Source: Armatimonadota bacterium (GTDB lineage Bacteria; Armatimonadota; Zipacnadia; Zipacnadales; UBA11051). Taken from it: a stretch of DNA of 64,000 nucleotides. The DNA lies in the NCBI GenBank assembly GCA_013178155.1, contig JABLXH010000004.1, positions 1 to 64,000 of the forward strand, in the 5' to 3' direction. Positions within the stretch are counted from its first letter, which is position 1, and each line of letters opens with the position of its first letter. Shown here piece after piece: positions 43,201 to 52,062 of the stretch. Position numbers and translations under genes: made by a program. The notes under the pieces were generated by a model. The model worked only from the letters and a program-made list of their open reading frames with translations, was not told the origin of the DNA and did no database searches.

Positions 43201-44190
43201 ATCCTCCACCCGCGAAGGCAAAGGAGCATAGGTGGGGCTGTCACGGTCAGCAGCCGGTATCACTTCAACGACTCGCACCGAGGCCTCGTCCAAAGCGCCG
43301 GGCTGCCCCAGGGCCGCAAGGTCCGGGCCAGCCCGCAGGACACACTGCAGGGCGGCGTCAGACCGCGCCTCCTGCGCCTCCGGCAAAGCCACCTCAACCC
43401 GATAGGGCAGGATTGCGTTCCACCAACCGGTGACTTCGCGCGCGGGCGGCAGGCTGACGGTAAGCTGGTAAGGCAAGTCTCGGGCCGCCGCCACGCCCGC
43501 GGCAATCTCGTCGGCCCCCAGGGCCCGGCCGTAGATGAACAGGTCATCGCAGTCAGCCTCGCCGTAGTCTGGCGAGCCGTCCTGGTCGCGCCCGACGGCC
43601 ATGACGTCGGCGGTGGGCCCGACGGTGATCAGCTTGCCTGCGACGCTGGCGCTGAGCGTACCATCGAGGTAAAGGCGCAGTTCGGCGTTCGCCTCGCCCG
43701 AGTTCACACCAGACCAGGTCACCGCGACATGGTGCCATTCATCGGCCCGCCAGCCGGTGATGTCGGCGGCGAGGGAGACCGTCTCGCCCTCCGTCGAGGT
43801 GAAGATGCTGAACAGGCACCGGCCGCCGCCAAAGCTGACAGTCCAGCGGTTGACGGCCCAGGGCCGAGGTAAGTCATCCCGGCCGTACAGGCAGAGGAGA
43901 TAGCGCGGGCCGGGGTCGCTCCCCTGCCAGTGCGGCCGAATCCACGCCGCTACCGTGCCCGTGTCGGGGCGGAAGTTGCCTGGCACCGGCAGCAGGCAGT
44001 CGGCGTTCAGCACCATGGCCTGTCCCCGCACGCCCGGCACGAAGGGCGCCAGACCGCCCTCGCCAGTCGCCGATCCGGTGGCGAAGGCCGCGTCCATCGT
44101 GCCGTCAAAGGGCGCATGCAACAGCAGGTCCTGGCCTCGGGCGGGCGCCAGGGCCACCACCGCAAGCACAAGAGTCAGCCAGCGCCTCAT
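40267..44190 (-). CDS. Secreted GH5-like multidomain protein
   Basis: This 1307-aa exported protein begins with a signal peptide (residues 1-20). Domain order by eye: LamG-like (about 25-250), a beta region, a CBM-like domain (about 380-540, W-D-F-D-D-G-T-F-S), one or two bacterial Ig-like domains (about 560-770), and a GH5-like barrel (about 790-1200). The barrel has L-E-N-E-M-V-D (acid/base Glu977) and L-G-E-S-A-G-D (nucleophile Glu1066). A small tail follows. ATG 44190 follows GAGGTG at 4 bases; the 56 codons before it are non-coding frame. It probably cleaves a beta-linked glycan outside the cell. Confidence 0.75.
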   Translation of the reverse strand: MRRWLTLVLAVVALAPARGQDLLLHAPFDGTMDAAFATGSATGEGGLAPFVPGVRGQAMVLNADCLLPVPGNFRPDTGTVAAWIRPHWQGSDPGPRYLLCLYGRDDLPRPWAVNRWTVSFGGGRCLFSIFTSTEGETVSLAADITGWRADEWHHVAVTWSGVNSGEANAELRLYLDGTLSASVAGKLITVGPTADVMAVGRDQDGSPDYGEADCDDLFIYGRALGADEIAAGVAAARDLPYQLTVSLPPAREVTGWWNAILPYRVEVALPEAQEARSDAALQCVLRAGPDLAALGQPGALDEASVRVVEVIPAADRDSPTYAPLPSRVEDGVVEWQAPGDTPAGARRQFELYFQTLRYSYPQPLVAQLAGTPVPAPPPPPPLPDYATQTFGRGWDFDDGTFSGIDQWGNKPEFIRNRQVVDGVLSMDVATDPWFIWGDMWGQVDTTNQRIAIDIERFPVLEMKVRQSVPQATWQLYGRPGASTNLLQYEFPVYGTGWQRVRIDLRQQARWGGVLSAFRVDPTQDVEAHVEVDWVRLLAVTPVAHGPLETLGAPTGEAAKLTLQVAETTVTAGSEQDVTVSITDADSRPVGGQPVLISLAAGSGGRLAVAPGQPSLELTPQARRGLTSRDGQVVVRYIASRSARANADTLVAVAEFTPLSPARTSVSTHPGPPHHYRVEPTSVAMLRPRDLPLQVTAQLVDEHDNPVPGERNVRWETDAAAELLEAGVRTDAEGRSQATWRGDGNQRWVYTVRVEDTQGLRGESAPLCLLPGGARPDPIVLGRNGYFRQGETGPGWLPLGGFYANWVGLPEGGEEGRRLISFVDASEEQIVHWLDFLASQGVTAMRFMLRAHRPQGMEPMDIIGRVNRPLLAKVLRYMDLARRHGIRFLLVIHEDYTKPAYYDRHALETFCLPHYEGEDLDRLPPHQRRFLRDRDLIGDIGEKYTDPDVIACQEQYTRELVGLLKDNPQLFAWELENEMVDCPASWANRMVEVIREVDPVTPVCVSHGGGGVHTADPLWWTQQTKVDFYTYHLYAHTTSTSPELDYGAAVDLLACYGRMAGVCMLGESAGDEFSYYPPDRDADRRYLMRDIVWFSLVNGNPGCFFWNARGAEVEQFRLARRITDGLDWSQWEREKAEVGLVVTHPLDDDKYYRTPQGQADYAMMGRYVQHYLSEGVDFDMTMDAGSHPQPARLQEFNPPPGRSRLRPSDGWQVRANVQRGGTAGLAYVRNFAGIRHWEEPGRANMFLRERAPAPLRLRLALPLDQVSVRATDLDTGETRVLTVSGQAELDLGTTDHDWALCWQEDVAE

Positions 44191-44218
44191 GGGACACCTC
44201 ACCAGGAGCTGTATGGCT

Positions 44219-45250
44219 TCAGAACATGAGGTGACGCCGCGGTGGCGGCGGGGCGGCCGTCTGCGGCCAGCACTCCCGGGCCAGGTAGTCGCGGATATGC
44301 AGCAACTCCTGCCAACCGCCCGGCACCGTCGCCCAGTGAACTGCCAGGATAGCCTCATCCCACCAGCGCAGCCCCAGGTCCATCGGTACCGTCAGGCGTC
44401 GGTATAGCCACACGAACTGCCGGCCATAGGCCAGCAGGCGGTTGTCGGCGTGCTCGAAGCTGGTCTGGGGCTGCTCGTCATAGGTGAGGCGATAGACCGA
44501 CCCGAAGACGGTTCCGGCCAGCAGCAGTTCCACGGTAGAGACAAACTGAATGCCCCAGCGCAGAACCTGCTGATCGGGCTGGGCACTTTCGGCGGTCCTG
44601 AGCGCTGAGACAAAGGCTTCGGCAGTGGCCCGCGTGTAAAGCTTGTAACCGCTCTGAAAGTCCGGCGGGCCGGGCAGCCGGCGGCAATAGCGCAGGTCGG
44701 GGCACTGCCCGCGCTGGGCCATGGCCCAGCCGACGGCGCGGAGAGTGATCTCGTTCAGGAGCGCCTCGTACTGCCCCCGGGCGAAACCCATAGGGCGATG
44801 CAGGTCACCCCGCTGTCCGAGGACGGCCACCCGGTCGTGCCCCTCGATCTCCTCCATCTGAACCAACAGCCGGAAGAGCTGTGGCAGGTCGTAGATGTCG
44901 TGATCGCCGTCGGCGTCGCGGGCGCATAGGTACCGGACACGGCTCTCCCGCAGCAGGTGCTCAAAGCCACGGCACACCGCGCCGCCTTGGCCCTCGTTTC
45001 CCGGCTGGACCACCACCAGCGGCTCCGATCCAGCCCTGGCTGCGAACTCGGCAGCCGCGTGGCGCGCTGGTGCCTCGGCCTGCGGGCACCCATCAACCAC
45101 CAGGACGATGTGCTCGGGCCGCAGGAACAATTCGCAGTCGCCGAGTGTGTGGGTCAGCAACTCCCGCATGCGTTCGGCGGGCATGTCCGGCGCATACCAC
45201 ACCGGCACCACCATGCCCAGGCTGTCTCGCATCCGTTCCGCGAGGGTCAT
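44219..45250 (-). CDS. Family-2-like glycosyltransferase
   Basis: The 343-aa cytoplasmic protein has a GT-A-like nucleotide-sugar fold: I-V-L-V-V-D-G-C-P near residue 47, V-V-Q-P-G-N-E-G-Q-G-G-A, then C-A-R-D-A-D-G-D (acidic DxD-type site near 112-116). The C-terminal half is helical. It has no TM segments and lacks the usual QRRR motif of processive enzymes. It begins 3 bases after the rph stop and is followed by the secreted GH5-like gene. The donor sugar and acceptor are unknown. Confidence 0.7.
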   Translation of the reverse strand: MTLAERMRDSLGMVVPVWYAPDMPAERMRELLTHTLGDCELFLRPEHIVLVVDGCPQAEAPARHAAAEFAARAGSEPLVVVQPGNEGQGGAVCRGFEHLLRESRVRYLCARDADGDHDIYDLPQLFRLLVQMEEIEGHDRVAVLGQRGDLHRPMGFARGQYEALLNEITLRAVGWAMAQRGQCPDLRYCRRLPGPPDFQSGYKLYTRATAEAFVSALRTAESAQPDQQVLRWGIQFVSTVELLLAGTVFGSVYRLTYDEQPQTSFEHADNRLLAYGRQFVWLYRRLTVPMDLGLRWWDEAILAVHWATVPGGWQELLHIRDYLARECWPQTAAPPPPRRHLMF

Positions 45251-45253
45251 GGC

Positions 45254-46027
45254 TCAGTAGGGCCCTATCCCGGCCAGCGCTTCCTTCTGCAACCCCAGGA
45301 GCACCGCGATCCCCGACTTGCCCAGCGCCAGCAACTGGTCAAGCTGCTCCAGGGTGTAGGGCATGGCCTCGGCCGAGGCCTGCACCTCAATGGCACGACC
45401 GCCCGAGGTCATCACCAGGTTCATGTCTACGGCCGCCCGGCTGTCCTCCTCGTAGCACAGATCCAGCAGCATCTCTCCCGAAACAATCCCCAGGGAGACG
45501 GCAGCGACCTGCTCCCTGAGCGGCCACCGCTTCACCTTCTTGCTCTCCACCAGGGTATGAACCGCTTCCGCCAGGGCCACAAAGGCACCCGTGATGGCCG
45601 CGGTGCGGGTGCCGCCATCGGCCTGCAGGACATCGCAGTCCAGGGTGATGGTACGCTGACCCAGCAGGTTGAGCTCTGTGGCAGCCCGCAGGCAGCGGCC
45701 GATGAGCCGCTGGATCTCGTGGGTGCGCCCGCCCACGCGGCCGGTTGCTGCCTCGCGCGAAGTCCGCTCCCTGGTGGACCGCGGCAGCATGCCATACTCC
45801 GCCGTAATCCAGCCCTGCCCGCTGTCCATCATCCACCGTGGCACCTGCTCATCCACCGTGGCGGTGCAGTGCACCTTGGTCTGGCCCAGGGCAATCAGGC
45901 ACGAGCCCTCGGCATAGCGGTTGATTCCCCGCTTGATGATACATTTTCGCAGATCGGCATTCTCTCGTCCGTCGCCACGAATCAAAGTGTAGTTCTCCGT
46001 TCCATGATAGAGTCTCTGTAACACCAT
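45254..46027 (-). CDS. rph: Ribonuclease PH
   Basis: The 257-aa phosphorolytic exoribonuclease trims tRNA 3' ends. Seen are the N-terminal R-G-D-G-R segment, G-x-T-K-V-H-C-T-A-T-V, R-x-T-R-E-R-T-S-R-E-A (phosphate-binding region), R-x-H-E-I-Q-R-L-I-G-R and the C-D-V-L-Q-A-D-G-G-T-R-T-A-A-I-T-G motif. The length and motif order are standard. Its ATG directly follows the amidase stop codon (TAGATG), so the two are translationally coupled. Confidence 0.97.
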   Translation of the reverse strand: MVLQRLYHGTENYTLIRGDGRENADLRKCIIKRGINRYAEGSCLIALGQTKVHCTATVDEQVPRWMMDSGQGWITAEYGMLPRSTRERTSREAATGRVGGRTHEIQRLIGRCLRAATELNLLGQRTITLDCDVLQADGGTRTAAITGAFVALAEAVHTLVESKKVKRWPLREQVAAVSLGIVSGEMLLDLCYEEDSRAAVDMNLVMTSGGRAIEVQASAEAMPYTLEQLDQLLALGKSGIAVLLGLQKEALAGIGPY

Positions 46028-47677
46028 CTATCCCTGCGGGGGAACCAGAACGGCCGGCGGCATCGAGCTGGTGCCCTCCAGATAGCGTCGCAGGCCCTCA
46101 CAGACACCGGTGGCGGCTCGCTCGCGCACCTCGGGCTTCGCCAGGAGCTGTTCCTCGACCTTGTTGTCAATGAAGAGCAGCTCCACCAACACCGCAGGGA
46201 TCTCGGTCTCGCGGATGACGCAGAACCGCGCCTGGTGCACGCCGCCGTCATTCACACCGAGCTGTGGCCACAACGCGTCATGCATCGCCACGGCCAGCGC
46301 TTTGCTCTGAGGGGTGCAGTAGTAGGTCTGGGTCCCGGACCCCACGTCCCGTCGGGTGAAGGCGTTGCAGTGGATGCTTACGAACAGGTCGGCCTTGAGG
46401 GCGTTGGTCATCCGCGGACGGTCGTACAGGTCCACAAAGACGTCGCTATCACGGGTCAACGTGGGCCGGGCCCCCATGAGCGCCAGGCGCGTGACCGTTC
46501 GCCGGGCCACATCGAGGTTGACGTCCTTCTCCAGCAGCGTGCGGCCGCGCGCACCGGGGTCTTTGCCCCCGTGTCCGGGGTCAACCACGATACTCTTGCC
46601 GGCGATCTGGTCGCGCCGGAAAGTGACGACCAACCGGTCAGGGCCGCTGAGCGTTTGCACGGTGAAGGGGACCAGGTCCTTCATATAAAGCACGAGCCGG
46701 CCCTCATCGAGGAGGCGGATGTCCCCCACGAAGGGCACGGCAGGAGTGAAGCTGGTCGTACCAGTGGCTACTTCGGCTCCGGAGAGGTCCACCAGCACGC
46801 GGTAAGGCTGGCGCAAGACGTCATAGACAGGGGCGACGGGGTCGCTCATAGTCGCCGTGACTGTCGTCGTTTCAGGCCTCGGCGAGGACACCTGGACCCT
46901 GAGCAGCTTCGGCCGCGTGCGCTGCACCAGCGGTTCGTCGCCCTGCACCCGCCCGAAGACCAGTTTGCCCCCCAGTTTCCCGGCTGCGGCCCTCCATTCG
47001 CCCCGGGGGCCGTTGCCGGACAGGTCGGCCACGAGACGTGTGACCGGCGGGGTCTTCGTGTACTGCGCCGCCCGCAGGCGCAGCACACCGGCGAGGTTGA
47101 GGTAGTGGGTGGGGGGCAGTTCTCCCAGGAACACGCCAGGCAGGTCCACGACAGTGCGGATGGGGTCTATGAGCTGAGTGACCGCGGCATTGGTTGGCAA
47201 TGAGGTAGCCACGGTGATGAGAACACCGTCGCTGTCACCGCGGACGGACAGCCCGCTGACCTTGCCCCATATGCCTGCGGTACGGGTCTCGGCGTCCCAG
47301 GTCAGTCCCCAGTCCAGCGCCTCACAGAGGGGCTTGAGCGGCGCCACGAGGTCCTGACCGGAGACCTGCGGCACCGGGAGCAGGGCCTGGGTGGTCTGGC
47401 CGGCGGTTCGCAGGCCACCAGGCGTCAGAGTGATTGCCGTGCCGCGCGCCGACACGATGTGCACCGATTGCTGGGTGCCGTCCCAGGTTGCCGCAAGGCC
47501 CGCCGCGCGCGCCAAGGCTGCCCACGGCACGACGAGCACCCCCTCGCGGACCTGCGGCGCGGGGTCAAGCGTGACGCTCTTGCCGCTGAGGCGAACCGCG
47601 GCAGCGGTCTGGGCCCGCCCCTGGCTCCCACACCAGACGCAGAGGACGACTGCGATGATGACTGCATGTCTTGCCAT
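46028..47677 (-). CDS. N-acetylmuramoyl-L-alanine amidase (copper-amine-oxidase-N and AMIN domains)
   Basis: The 549-aa protein has a signal peptide (residues 1-22). An N-terminal domain resembles the copper-amine-oxidase-N fold (about 30-140), then an AMIN-like beta domain (about 150-330). The C-terminal amidase_3 domain has V-V-D-P-G-H-G-G-K-D-P-G-A (first zinc His), L-L-E-K-D-V-N (Glu), V-S-I-H-C-N-A (second His) and V-E-L-L-F-I-D-N (catalytic Glu). It should cleave the amide between MurNAc and the stem peptide. ATG 47677 is preferred over an upstream in-frame ATG at 47740 that would disrupt the signal peptide and lies within the promoter. It heads the operon to EndoQ. Confidence 0.93.
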   Translation of the reverse strand: MARHAVIIAVVLCVWCGSQGRAQTAAAVRLSGKSVTLDPAPQVREGVLVVPWAALARAAGLAATWDGTQQSVHIVSARGTAITLTPGGLRTAGQTTQALLPVPQVSGQDLVAPLKPLCEALDWGLTWDAETRTAGIWGKVSGLSVRGDSDGVLITVATSLPTNAAVTQLIDPIRTVVDLPGVFLGELPPTHYLNLAGVLRLRAAQYTKTPPVTRLVADLSGNGPRGEWRAAAGKLGGKLVFGRVQGDEPLVQRTRPKLLRVQVSSPRPETTTVTATMSDPVAPVYDVLRQPYRVLVDLSGAEVATGTTSFTPAVPFVGDIRLLDEGRLVLYMKDLVPFTVQTLSGPDRLVVTFRRDQIAGKSIVVDPGHGGKDPGARGRTLLEKDVNLDVARRTVTRLALMGARPTLTRDSDVFVDLYDRPRMTNALKADLFVSIHCNAFTRRDVGSGTQTYYCTPQSKALAVAMHDALWPQLGVNDGGVHQARFCVIRETEIPAVLVELLFIDNKVEEQLLAKPEVRERAATGVCEGLRRYLEGTSSMPPAVLVPPQG

Positions 47678-47710
47678 GGCTTCTGCCCCGTTGCGTGCTT
47701 CGGTGCCCAC

Positions 47711-47740
47711 ATTATAGGTTAGACCGGGTACCGGGCACAA
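47711..47740 (-). promoter_or_regulatory. Promoter for the amidase-rph-GT-GH5-EndoQ run
   Basis: On the minus strand TTGTGC (47735-47740), an 18-base spacer and a perfect TATAAT (47711-47716) lie 34 bases before the amidase ATG. The whole run downstream has gaps of at most about 30 bases, with three direct contacts or overlaps, and likely shares this promoter. Confidence 0.7.
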
Positions 47741-47767
47741 GTTGCGCCGGACCGGGCCGGGACGCGC

Positions 47768-47794
47768 CGAGGGCCCGCCGGTGGCGGGCCCTCG
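47768..47794 (-). terminator. Hairpin after sugar isomerase
   Basis: A perfect 12-bp stem (47768-47779 with 47783-47794) with a 3-base GGT loop lies 28 bases after the minus-strand isomerase stop and upstream of the amidase promoter. It is very GC-rich and has no T-tract. Confidence 0.65.
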
Positions 47795-47821
47795 AGAAGC
47801 GGCGGGAGCCTGAGGGGTCGC

Positions 47822-48589
47822 TCAGACGGGCAGCCCCATGGCGACCATGTTCCGGAAGCTGTTGGCCACTGCCTCCAGGGAGTCACGTTGGCATATGTCC
47901 TGCTCAACGATGGCGTACTTGGCGCCACTGGCCTCGGCTGCGGCCAGGATGCCAGGCCAGTCCAGATTGCCTTCCCCCACCTCGGCAAAGTACTGCTGCA
48001 TGTCGGAGGTGATGCCCATGTCCTTGAAATGCAGGACGGGGGCGCGGCTGCCCAGCTTGTTGATCCAGGCCACGGGGCTGCCTCCGCCGTGCTGCACCCA
48101 GTAGAGGTCCAGCTCGAAGCCCACAGACTTGTCGGCATTCTCGACCAGGATGTCCAGGCCGGTCTTGTCGCCAAAGCGCACGAGTTCGAAGCTGTGGTTG
48201 TGGTAGATGAACGTCATGCCGGCCTCGGCGAGCTTCGCGCCAACCTCGCTGGCCATAGCGGCGAACTTCGCGAAGCCCTCAGCGGAGCTCCGATACTCAC
48301 CCGGCATGCCCCCGATGCCGGGCATGGTGCAGCCCATGATCTGGTGGTCCTCGATGAGCTGCTTGATCTCGTCGTCGTTGGTCGGGAAGCCAGCATGGGT
48401 GGAGCAGATGCTCAGGCCGTTGGCGTCGCAGACCTCACGCGCCTTCTGGGCTCCCAGCAGGCCGTAACCCGCAAACTCGACGTTCTTGTAGCCGATCTCG
48501 GCGACTCTGCCGATGGTGGCAATCGCCTCTTCCGCTGTCTGCATCTTGTCGCGAACGGTGTACAACTGCAGCGCAATCCGTGGCGCCAT
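47822..48589 (-). CDS. Sugar phosphate isomerase/epimerase (xylose-isomerase-like barrel)
   Basis: The 255-aa protein is an AP-endonuclease-2/xylose-isomerase-like TIM barrel. Seen are L-Q-L-Y-T-V-R-D near the start, I-G-Y-K-N-V-E-F-A, Y-H-N-H-S-F-E (metal His/Glu site), E-L-D-L-Y-W-V-Q-H-G-G (metal Asp/His) and I-V-E-Q-D at the end of the last strand. Such enzymes isomerise or epimerise keto-sugars or inositols. GGGAGG is 6 bases before ATG 48589. A similar but distinct protein is at 57925. It is cytoplasmic, and context suggests sugar catabolism. Confidence 0.87.
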   Translation of the reverse strand: MAPRIALQLYTVRDKMQTAEEAIATIGRVAEIGYKNVEFAGYGLLGAQKAREVCDANGLSICSTHAGFPTNDDEIKQLIEDHQIMGCTMPGIGGMPGEYRSSAEGFAKFAAMASEVGAKLAEAGMTFIYHNHSFELVRFGDKTGLDILVENADKSVGFELDLYWVQHGGGSPVAWINKLGSRAPVLHFKDMGITSDMQQYFAEVGEGNLDWPGILAAAEASGAKYAIVEQDICQRDSLEAVANSFRNMVAMGLPV

Positions 48590-48660
48590 GGAAGGCCTCC
48601 CTGCTCAGCGATATGGTTCGGTCGCGGTCGCTGGGCGCACGAACCCCGCCCGGGCCGCTC

Positions 48661-50037
48661 CTACCTTACGTACCAGGCATTGGTGGTCGCAAACTCCGGC
48701 CAAGGCCCGTAGGCCTCGGCGACGACCCAGTTCCCCTGTTTCACCGGGATGTTCACTGTCACCTGCGGCCCAGGGCCCGCGATGGACTGCGCGACCTGCC
48801 CGTTGACGAGGATGTCCAGTCGTTCCAGGGGGCGATTGGCGAACAACTCGGCCCGGAACACCAGCGCCTGCCGTTCGCCCAGTGTGACCTCTGCGCCCGG
48901 ATCCGCACCGTCCAACGTAGCCAGCAGCAGCGGTCCGTTCGTGATGAAGCCACGCCCTGCCTTCACCGCCGCCATGACCGAATCCGCCGTCGGCGCTCCC
49001 CCGCCGAGTTTCAGGTAGGTCCGGTAGGTCCCATGGTGAAGACCCTTCCAGCCCCACGGCACCAGCACTGCCTCGATGTCCACCAGCTTCACCAGTGGCG
49101 CCAGGTCATTGTCGATCTCGGCGACGCGATCTGGCTCCCGCAGCAGACGCCGGGCCAGCCGGGCCAGACCATCGTGGTTGTCGGAATTGCCCACCACTGG
49201 CACCCGGTACCCCTGGCTGAGCGCGCTGTGCCAGGCCTTGCGCCCCTGCACGAAGTCGCAGATGCCGCCATAGGGCGGCACGCTGCCATTGAGTATCTCC
49301 AGGGCGTCATAATCGCGGATCTCCGGGCTGCGGTAGCCCATGCCCGGGACGTTAGGGTGCGCGACGATGGCCAGGCCGCCCTGGGCGTGGATTTCACGGA
49401 AGATGCGACTGATATCGGCCACACCGTGCGAGGTATCGTTTGAGACGGCCTCTGCGCAGCCTATGCTCAGGAAATGGCCCAGGGCCGTGGTGACCTCCTG
49501 ACCGCGCAGCGGCAGGAAGTACGGGGTCTGCGTGGCCAGCCACTCAGGGTGCTGAGCCACGGTCTCGTGGTCGCTCAGGGCAGCGACATGGAGCCCTTCT
49601 GCCTGACACATCAGGGCCACTTCCGCCGGACTCTGCTGCCCGTCGCTATAGGTCGAGTGCATGTGCAGGTCGGCGCCGTAGTAGCCCCGGGCGGGCATAT
49701 CCACGATGCGCTGCAGCATCAAGGACAGGGCGTCACCGGCCCGGGCCTGCACCTCGGCGATCGTCCATTCCGGCCCGTGAATGGCGCGGACGGTCAGTTG
49801 GCCATCGGGCACTTCGCAGACGAAGCGTCCATCCGCGTCCGTGTAGGCCACAGTGGAGTCGCGGGTTTCGGGGTTGAAGGCCAGAACGCGAGCACGCAGC
49901 CCCTTTCCGGCCAGGTCGGTCAAGGTCCCCTGCAGTTGCCCGGCCCAGGCGCCAGCGCCACCGGCAAGGACAACGGCGGCCACAGCCAGAGGCGCCAGGA
50001 GCTTCACTGATCGCCCACTCTGGCGAGCAAACACCAT
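48661..50037 (-). CDS. CehA/McbA-type PHP phosphoesterase with carboxypeptidase-regulatory-like domain
   Basis: The 458-aa protein has a signal peptide (hydrophobic about 12-32). A short carboxypeptidase-regulatory-like beta domain follows (about 35-95; G-T-L-T-D-L-A-G-K-G and D-A-D-G-R-F). The PHP domain has G-A-D-L-H-M-H-S-T-Y-S-D-G at about 130-142, A-L-S-D-H-E-T-V, G-Q-E-V-T-T, I-V-A-H-P-N and G-N-S-D-N-H-D. A C-terminal beta region may bind sugar. This is the CehA/McbA family of exported metal-dependent phosphoesterases. ATG 50037 is taken; GTG 50007 is possible. Its start abuts the -35 element of the divergent ABC exporter. Confidence 0.82.
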   Translation of the reverse strand: MVFARQSGRSVKLLAPLAVAAVVLAGGAGAWAGQLQGTLTDLAGKGLRARVLAFNPETRDSTVAYTDADGRFVCEVPDGQLTVRAIHGPEWTIAEVQARAGDALSLMLQRIVDMPARGYYGADLHMHSTYSDGQQSPAEVALMCQAEGLHVAALSDHETVAQHPEWLATQTPYFLPLRGQEVTTALGHFLSIGCAEAVSNDTSHGVADISRIFREIHAQGGLAIVAHPNVPGMGYRSPEIRDYDALEILNGSVPPYGGICDFVQGRKAWHSALSQGYRVPVVGNSDNHDGLARLARRLLREPDRVAEIDNDLAPLVKLVDIEAVLVPWGWKGLHHGTYRTYLKLGGGAPTADSVMAAVKAGRGFITNGPLLLATLDGADPGAEVTLGERQALVFRAELFANRPLERLDILVNGQVAQSIAGPGPQVTVNIPVKQGNWVVAEAYGPWPEFATTNAWYVR

Positions 50038-50066
50038 TTGCGGCGTGTCTCCCTTCGGCCTATAAT
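50038..50066 (+). promoter_or_regulatory. Promoter for the ABC exporter
   Basis: TTGCGG (50038-50043), a 17-base spacer and a perfect TATAAT (50061-50066) drive the plus-strand exporter, leaving a leader of about 55 bases. The -35 hexamer begins at the base next to the divergent gene's start codon, so the two genes must share or compete for this DNA. Confidence 0.75.
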
Positions 50067-50127
50067 GCGGTAGTGAGAGATGCCGGAGCGCCTCGCAGTG
50101 CGCTCCTGATCTGGCTGGTTGCCCGCA

Positions 50128-51948
50128 ATGCCGCTCTTCCTTCGATTCCTGCGCTTCGCCAAGCCCTACCGGGCCCAGCTCGGCCTCGCTCTGGTGCTTG
50201 TCTTCGTCAGCACCGCGCTTACCTTGCCCATGCCTGCCCTGACCGGCCAACTGGTGGACCAGGTTGGCACCTTCGAGGGCATGCGCAAGATGGCCAGTAT
50301 CGAGCAGTTGCTCACGCAGCGCGCCGAGGCCATGCGGTTTGTCATCTACATCTGTCTGGTGATGATGGCGCTGTCAGTCATCGGCGCGGTGATCGGCTAC
50401 ACCCGCCAGATGCTGCTGATGTTCGTCGGCAACCGCGTGGTCTATGACGTTCGTCGCCAGGTCTTCCGCCACCTGCAGCGGCTGAGCCTGCGGTACTTTG
50501 AGTCCCATTCTCACGGTCGTATCATGGCCCGCGTGCTGTACGATGTGGATGCCATCCAGCATGTGCTGTCGGGCGGCATCGTGGACATCGTCAGCAATGT
50601 CATCACGGTCATCGTCATCATCATTGTGCTCTTCGTGATGAACTGGAAGCTCGCGCTCTTCGCGGTCGCCGTGTTGCCCCTGTATGTCCTCAACTTCATG
50701 GTCTTTCGGGCTCGCATTCGCCAGGCGGCCTCCGAGAGCCGCGAGCAATACCACGAGGTCTATTCCACTCTCAGCGAGTCGGTTTCGGGCATCAAGGTCG
50801 TTATGTCCTTCACGCGCGAGAGCGCCGAGGCCCGCCGGTTCGTTTCTGAATGTCGCCAAAGCATCCACCTGAACATGAACACGGGGCGCTGGCAGGCCAT
50901 CCTGGGCATCGGCGCCAACCTGCTGACCAGCCTGGCTAACGTGGCTGTCCTTTTCATCGGTGGCCGCGAGGTGCTGATCACGGGCCGCATGACGATCGGC
51001 GAACTGATGGCCTTCCGGGTCTACCTGATGCAGCTCTACCAGCCGATCATCGCCCTCGTTACCATCAATGACACCATCAACTGGGTCATGACGGCCGTGG
51101 AGCGCATCTTCGAGACCCTCGATACGGTCCCCGACGTGGAACAGCGGCGTGATGCCATCCGCCTGGGCCGGGTCGAGGGCCGCGTGGAGTTTGACAACGT
51201 GTCCTTTGCTTACGAGGCCGGAGAGCCGGTGCTGGAGGACATCAGCTTCGTGGCTGAGCCGGGCACCTCGACGGCGCTGGTGGGGCCCAGTGGTAGCGGT
51301 AAGACCACGCTGGTGCACCTCATCCCGCGCTTCTACGACCCCACCGGCGGCCGCATCCTGGTGGATGGCATTGATCTGCGGGACGTCACGATTGGCAGCC
51401 TGCGCGCCAACATCGGCATGGTCATGCAGGAGAGCTTCCTCTTCAGCGGCACCCTGCGCGAGAACATCAAGTACGGGCAACCTGACGCCACGGATGATGA
51501 GGTTGTCCAGGCCGCCATGGCCGCCAACTGCCATGATTTCATCATGGAGTTCCCCGACGGCTACGAGACCCTCGTTGGCGAGCGCGGCACGCGGCTGTCG
51601 GGGGGCCAGCGCCAGCGCATCTCCATCGCGCGCGCCCTCCTGCGCAACCCGCGCATCCTGATCCTGGACGAGGCCACCAGCGCGCTGGACTCCGAGTCTG
51701 AGGCGCTGATTCAGGAGGCCCTCGACAACCTGATGAAGGGCCGCACCACCTTCACCATCGCTCACCGCCTGTCCACCGTCATGAACGCGGACACCATTCT
51801 GGTGCTGGACCAGGGCAAGATCGTGGAGCGCGGCACCCACGCCGAGCTGGCCACCGCCGGCGGTCTGTACGCCCGGTTGTGCGAGGTCCAGTTCAACAAG
51901 GCAGCGGAGAAGGTGGCCGAGCACCTGGCCAAGCAGGCGGGGGGATAG
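50128..51948 (+). CDS. MsbA-like ABC exporter (fused permease and ATPase)
   Basis: The 606-aa half-transporter has a six-helix type IV ABC exporter domain (about 10-330) and an ATPase domain. The latter has Walker [18 protein letters not shown] signature and [10 protein letters not shown] with the switch His in A-H-R-L-S-T. It should work as a homodimer exporting a lipid or other hydrophobic substrate; MsbA or multidrug types fit equally. ATG 50128 is taken (TTG 50119 is in frame). No clear Shine-Dalgarno is present. A strong promoter lies at 50038-50066. Confidence 0.93.
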   Translation: MPLFLRFLRFAKPYRAQLGLALVLVFVSTALTLPMPALTGQLVDQVGTFEGMRKMASIEQLLTQRAEAMRFVIYICLVMMALSVIGAVIGYTRQMLLMFVGNRVVYDVRRQVFRHLQRLSLRYFESHSHGRIMARVLYDVDAIQHVLSGGIVDIVSNVITVIVIIIVLFVMNWKLALFAVAVLPLYVLNFMVFRARIRQAASESREQYHEVYSTLSESVSGIKVVMSFTRESAEARRFVSECRQSIHLNMNTGRWQAILGIGANLLTSLANVAVLFIGGREVLITGRMTIGELMAFRVYLMQLYQPIIALVTINDTINWVMTAVERIFETLDTVPDVEQRRDAIRLGRVEGRVEFDNVSFAYEAGEPVLEDISFVAEPGTSTALVGPSGSGKTTLVHLIPRFYDPTGGRILVDGIDLRDVTIGSLRANIGMVMQESFLFSGTLRENIKYGQPDATDDEVVQAAMAANCHDFIMEFPDGYETLVGERGTRLSGGQRQRISIARALLRNPRILILDEATSALDSESEALIQEALDNLMKGRTTFTIAHRLSTVMNADTILVLDQGKIVERGTHAELATAGGLYARLCEVQFNKAAEKVAEHLAKQAGG

Positions 51949-51999
51949 ACATCGTGATCGGAGTGGCCGCCCGGGGCAGGGGCCGACAACCAGACCCGG

Positions 52000-52062
52000 G
52001 GCCCCATGGGGCCACCAACTCGTCGACTCTCAGTGCCGGGCCGAATGGGGCCCCTACCCCAT
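52000..52062. repeat. Paired GC palindromes between ABC exporter and oxidoreductase
   Basis: GGCCCCATGGGGCC (52000-52013) is a perfect 14-base palindrome. ATGGGG (52045-52050) and CCCCAT (52057-52062) form a second hairpin around another GGGGCCCC. They lie in the 138-base gap that separates the exporter stop from the next TTG start and may act as a terminator or attenuator. Confidence 0.4.
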
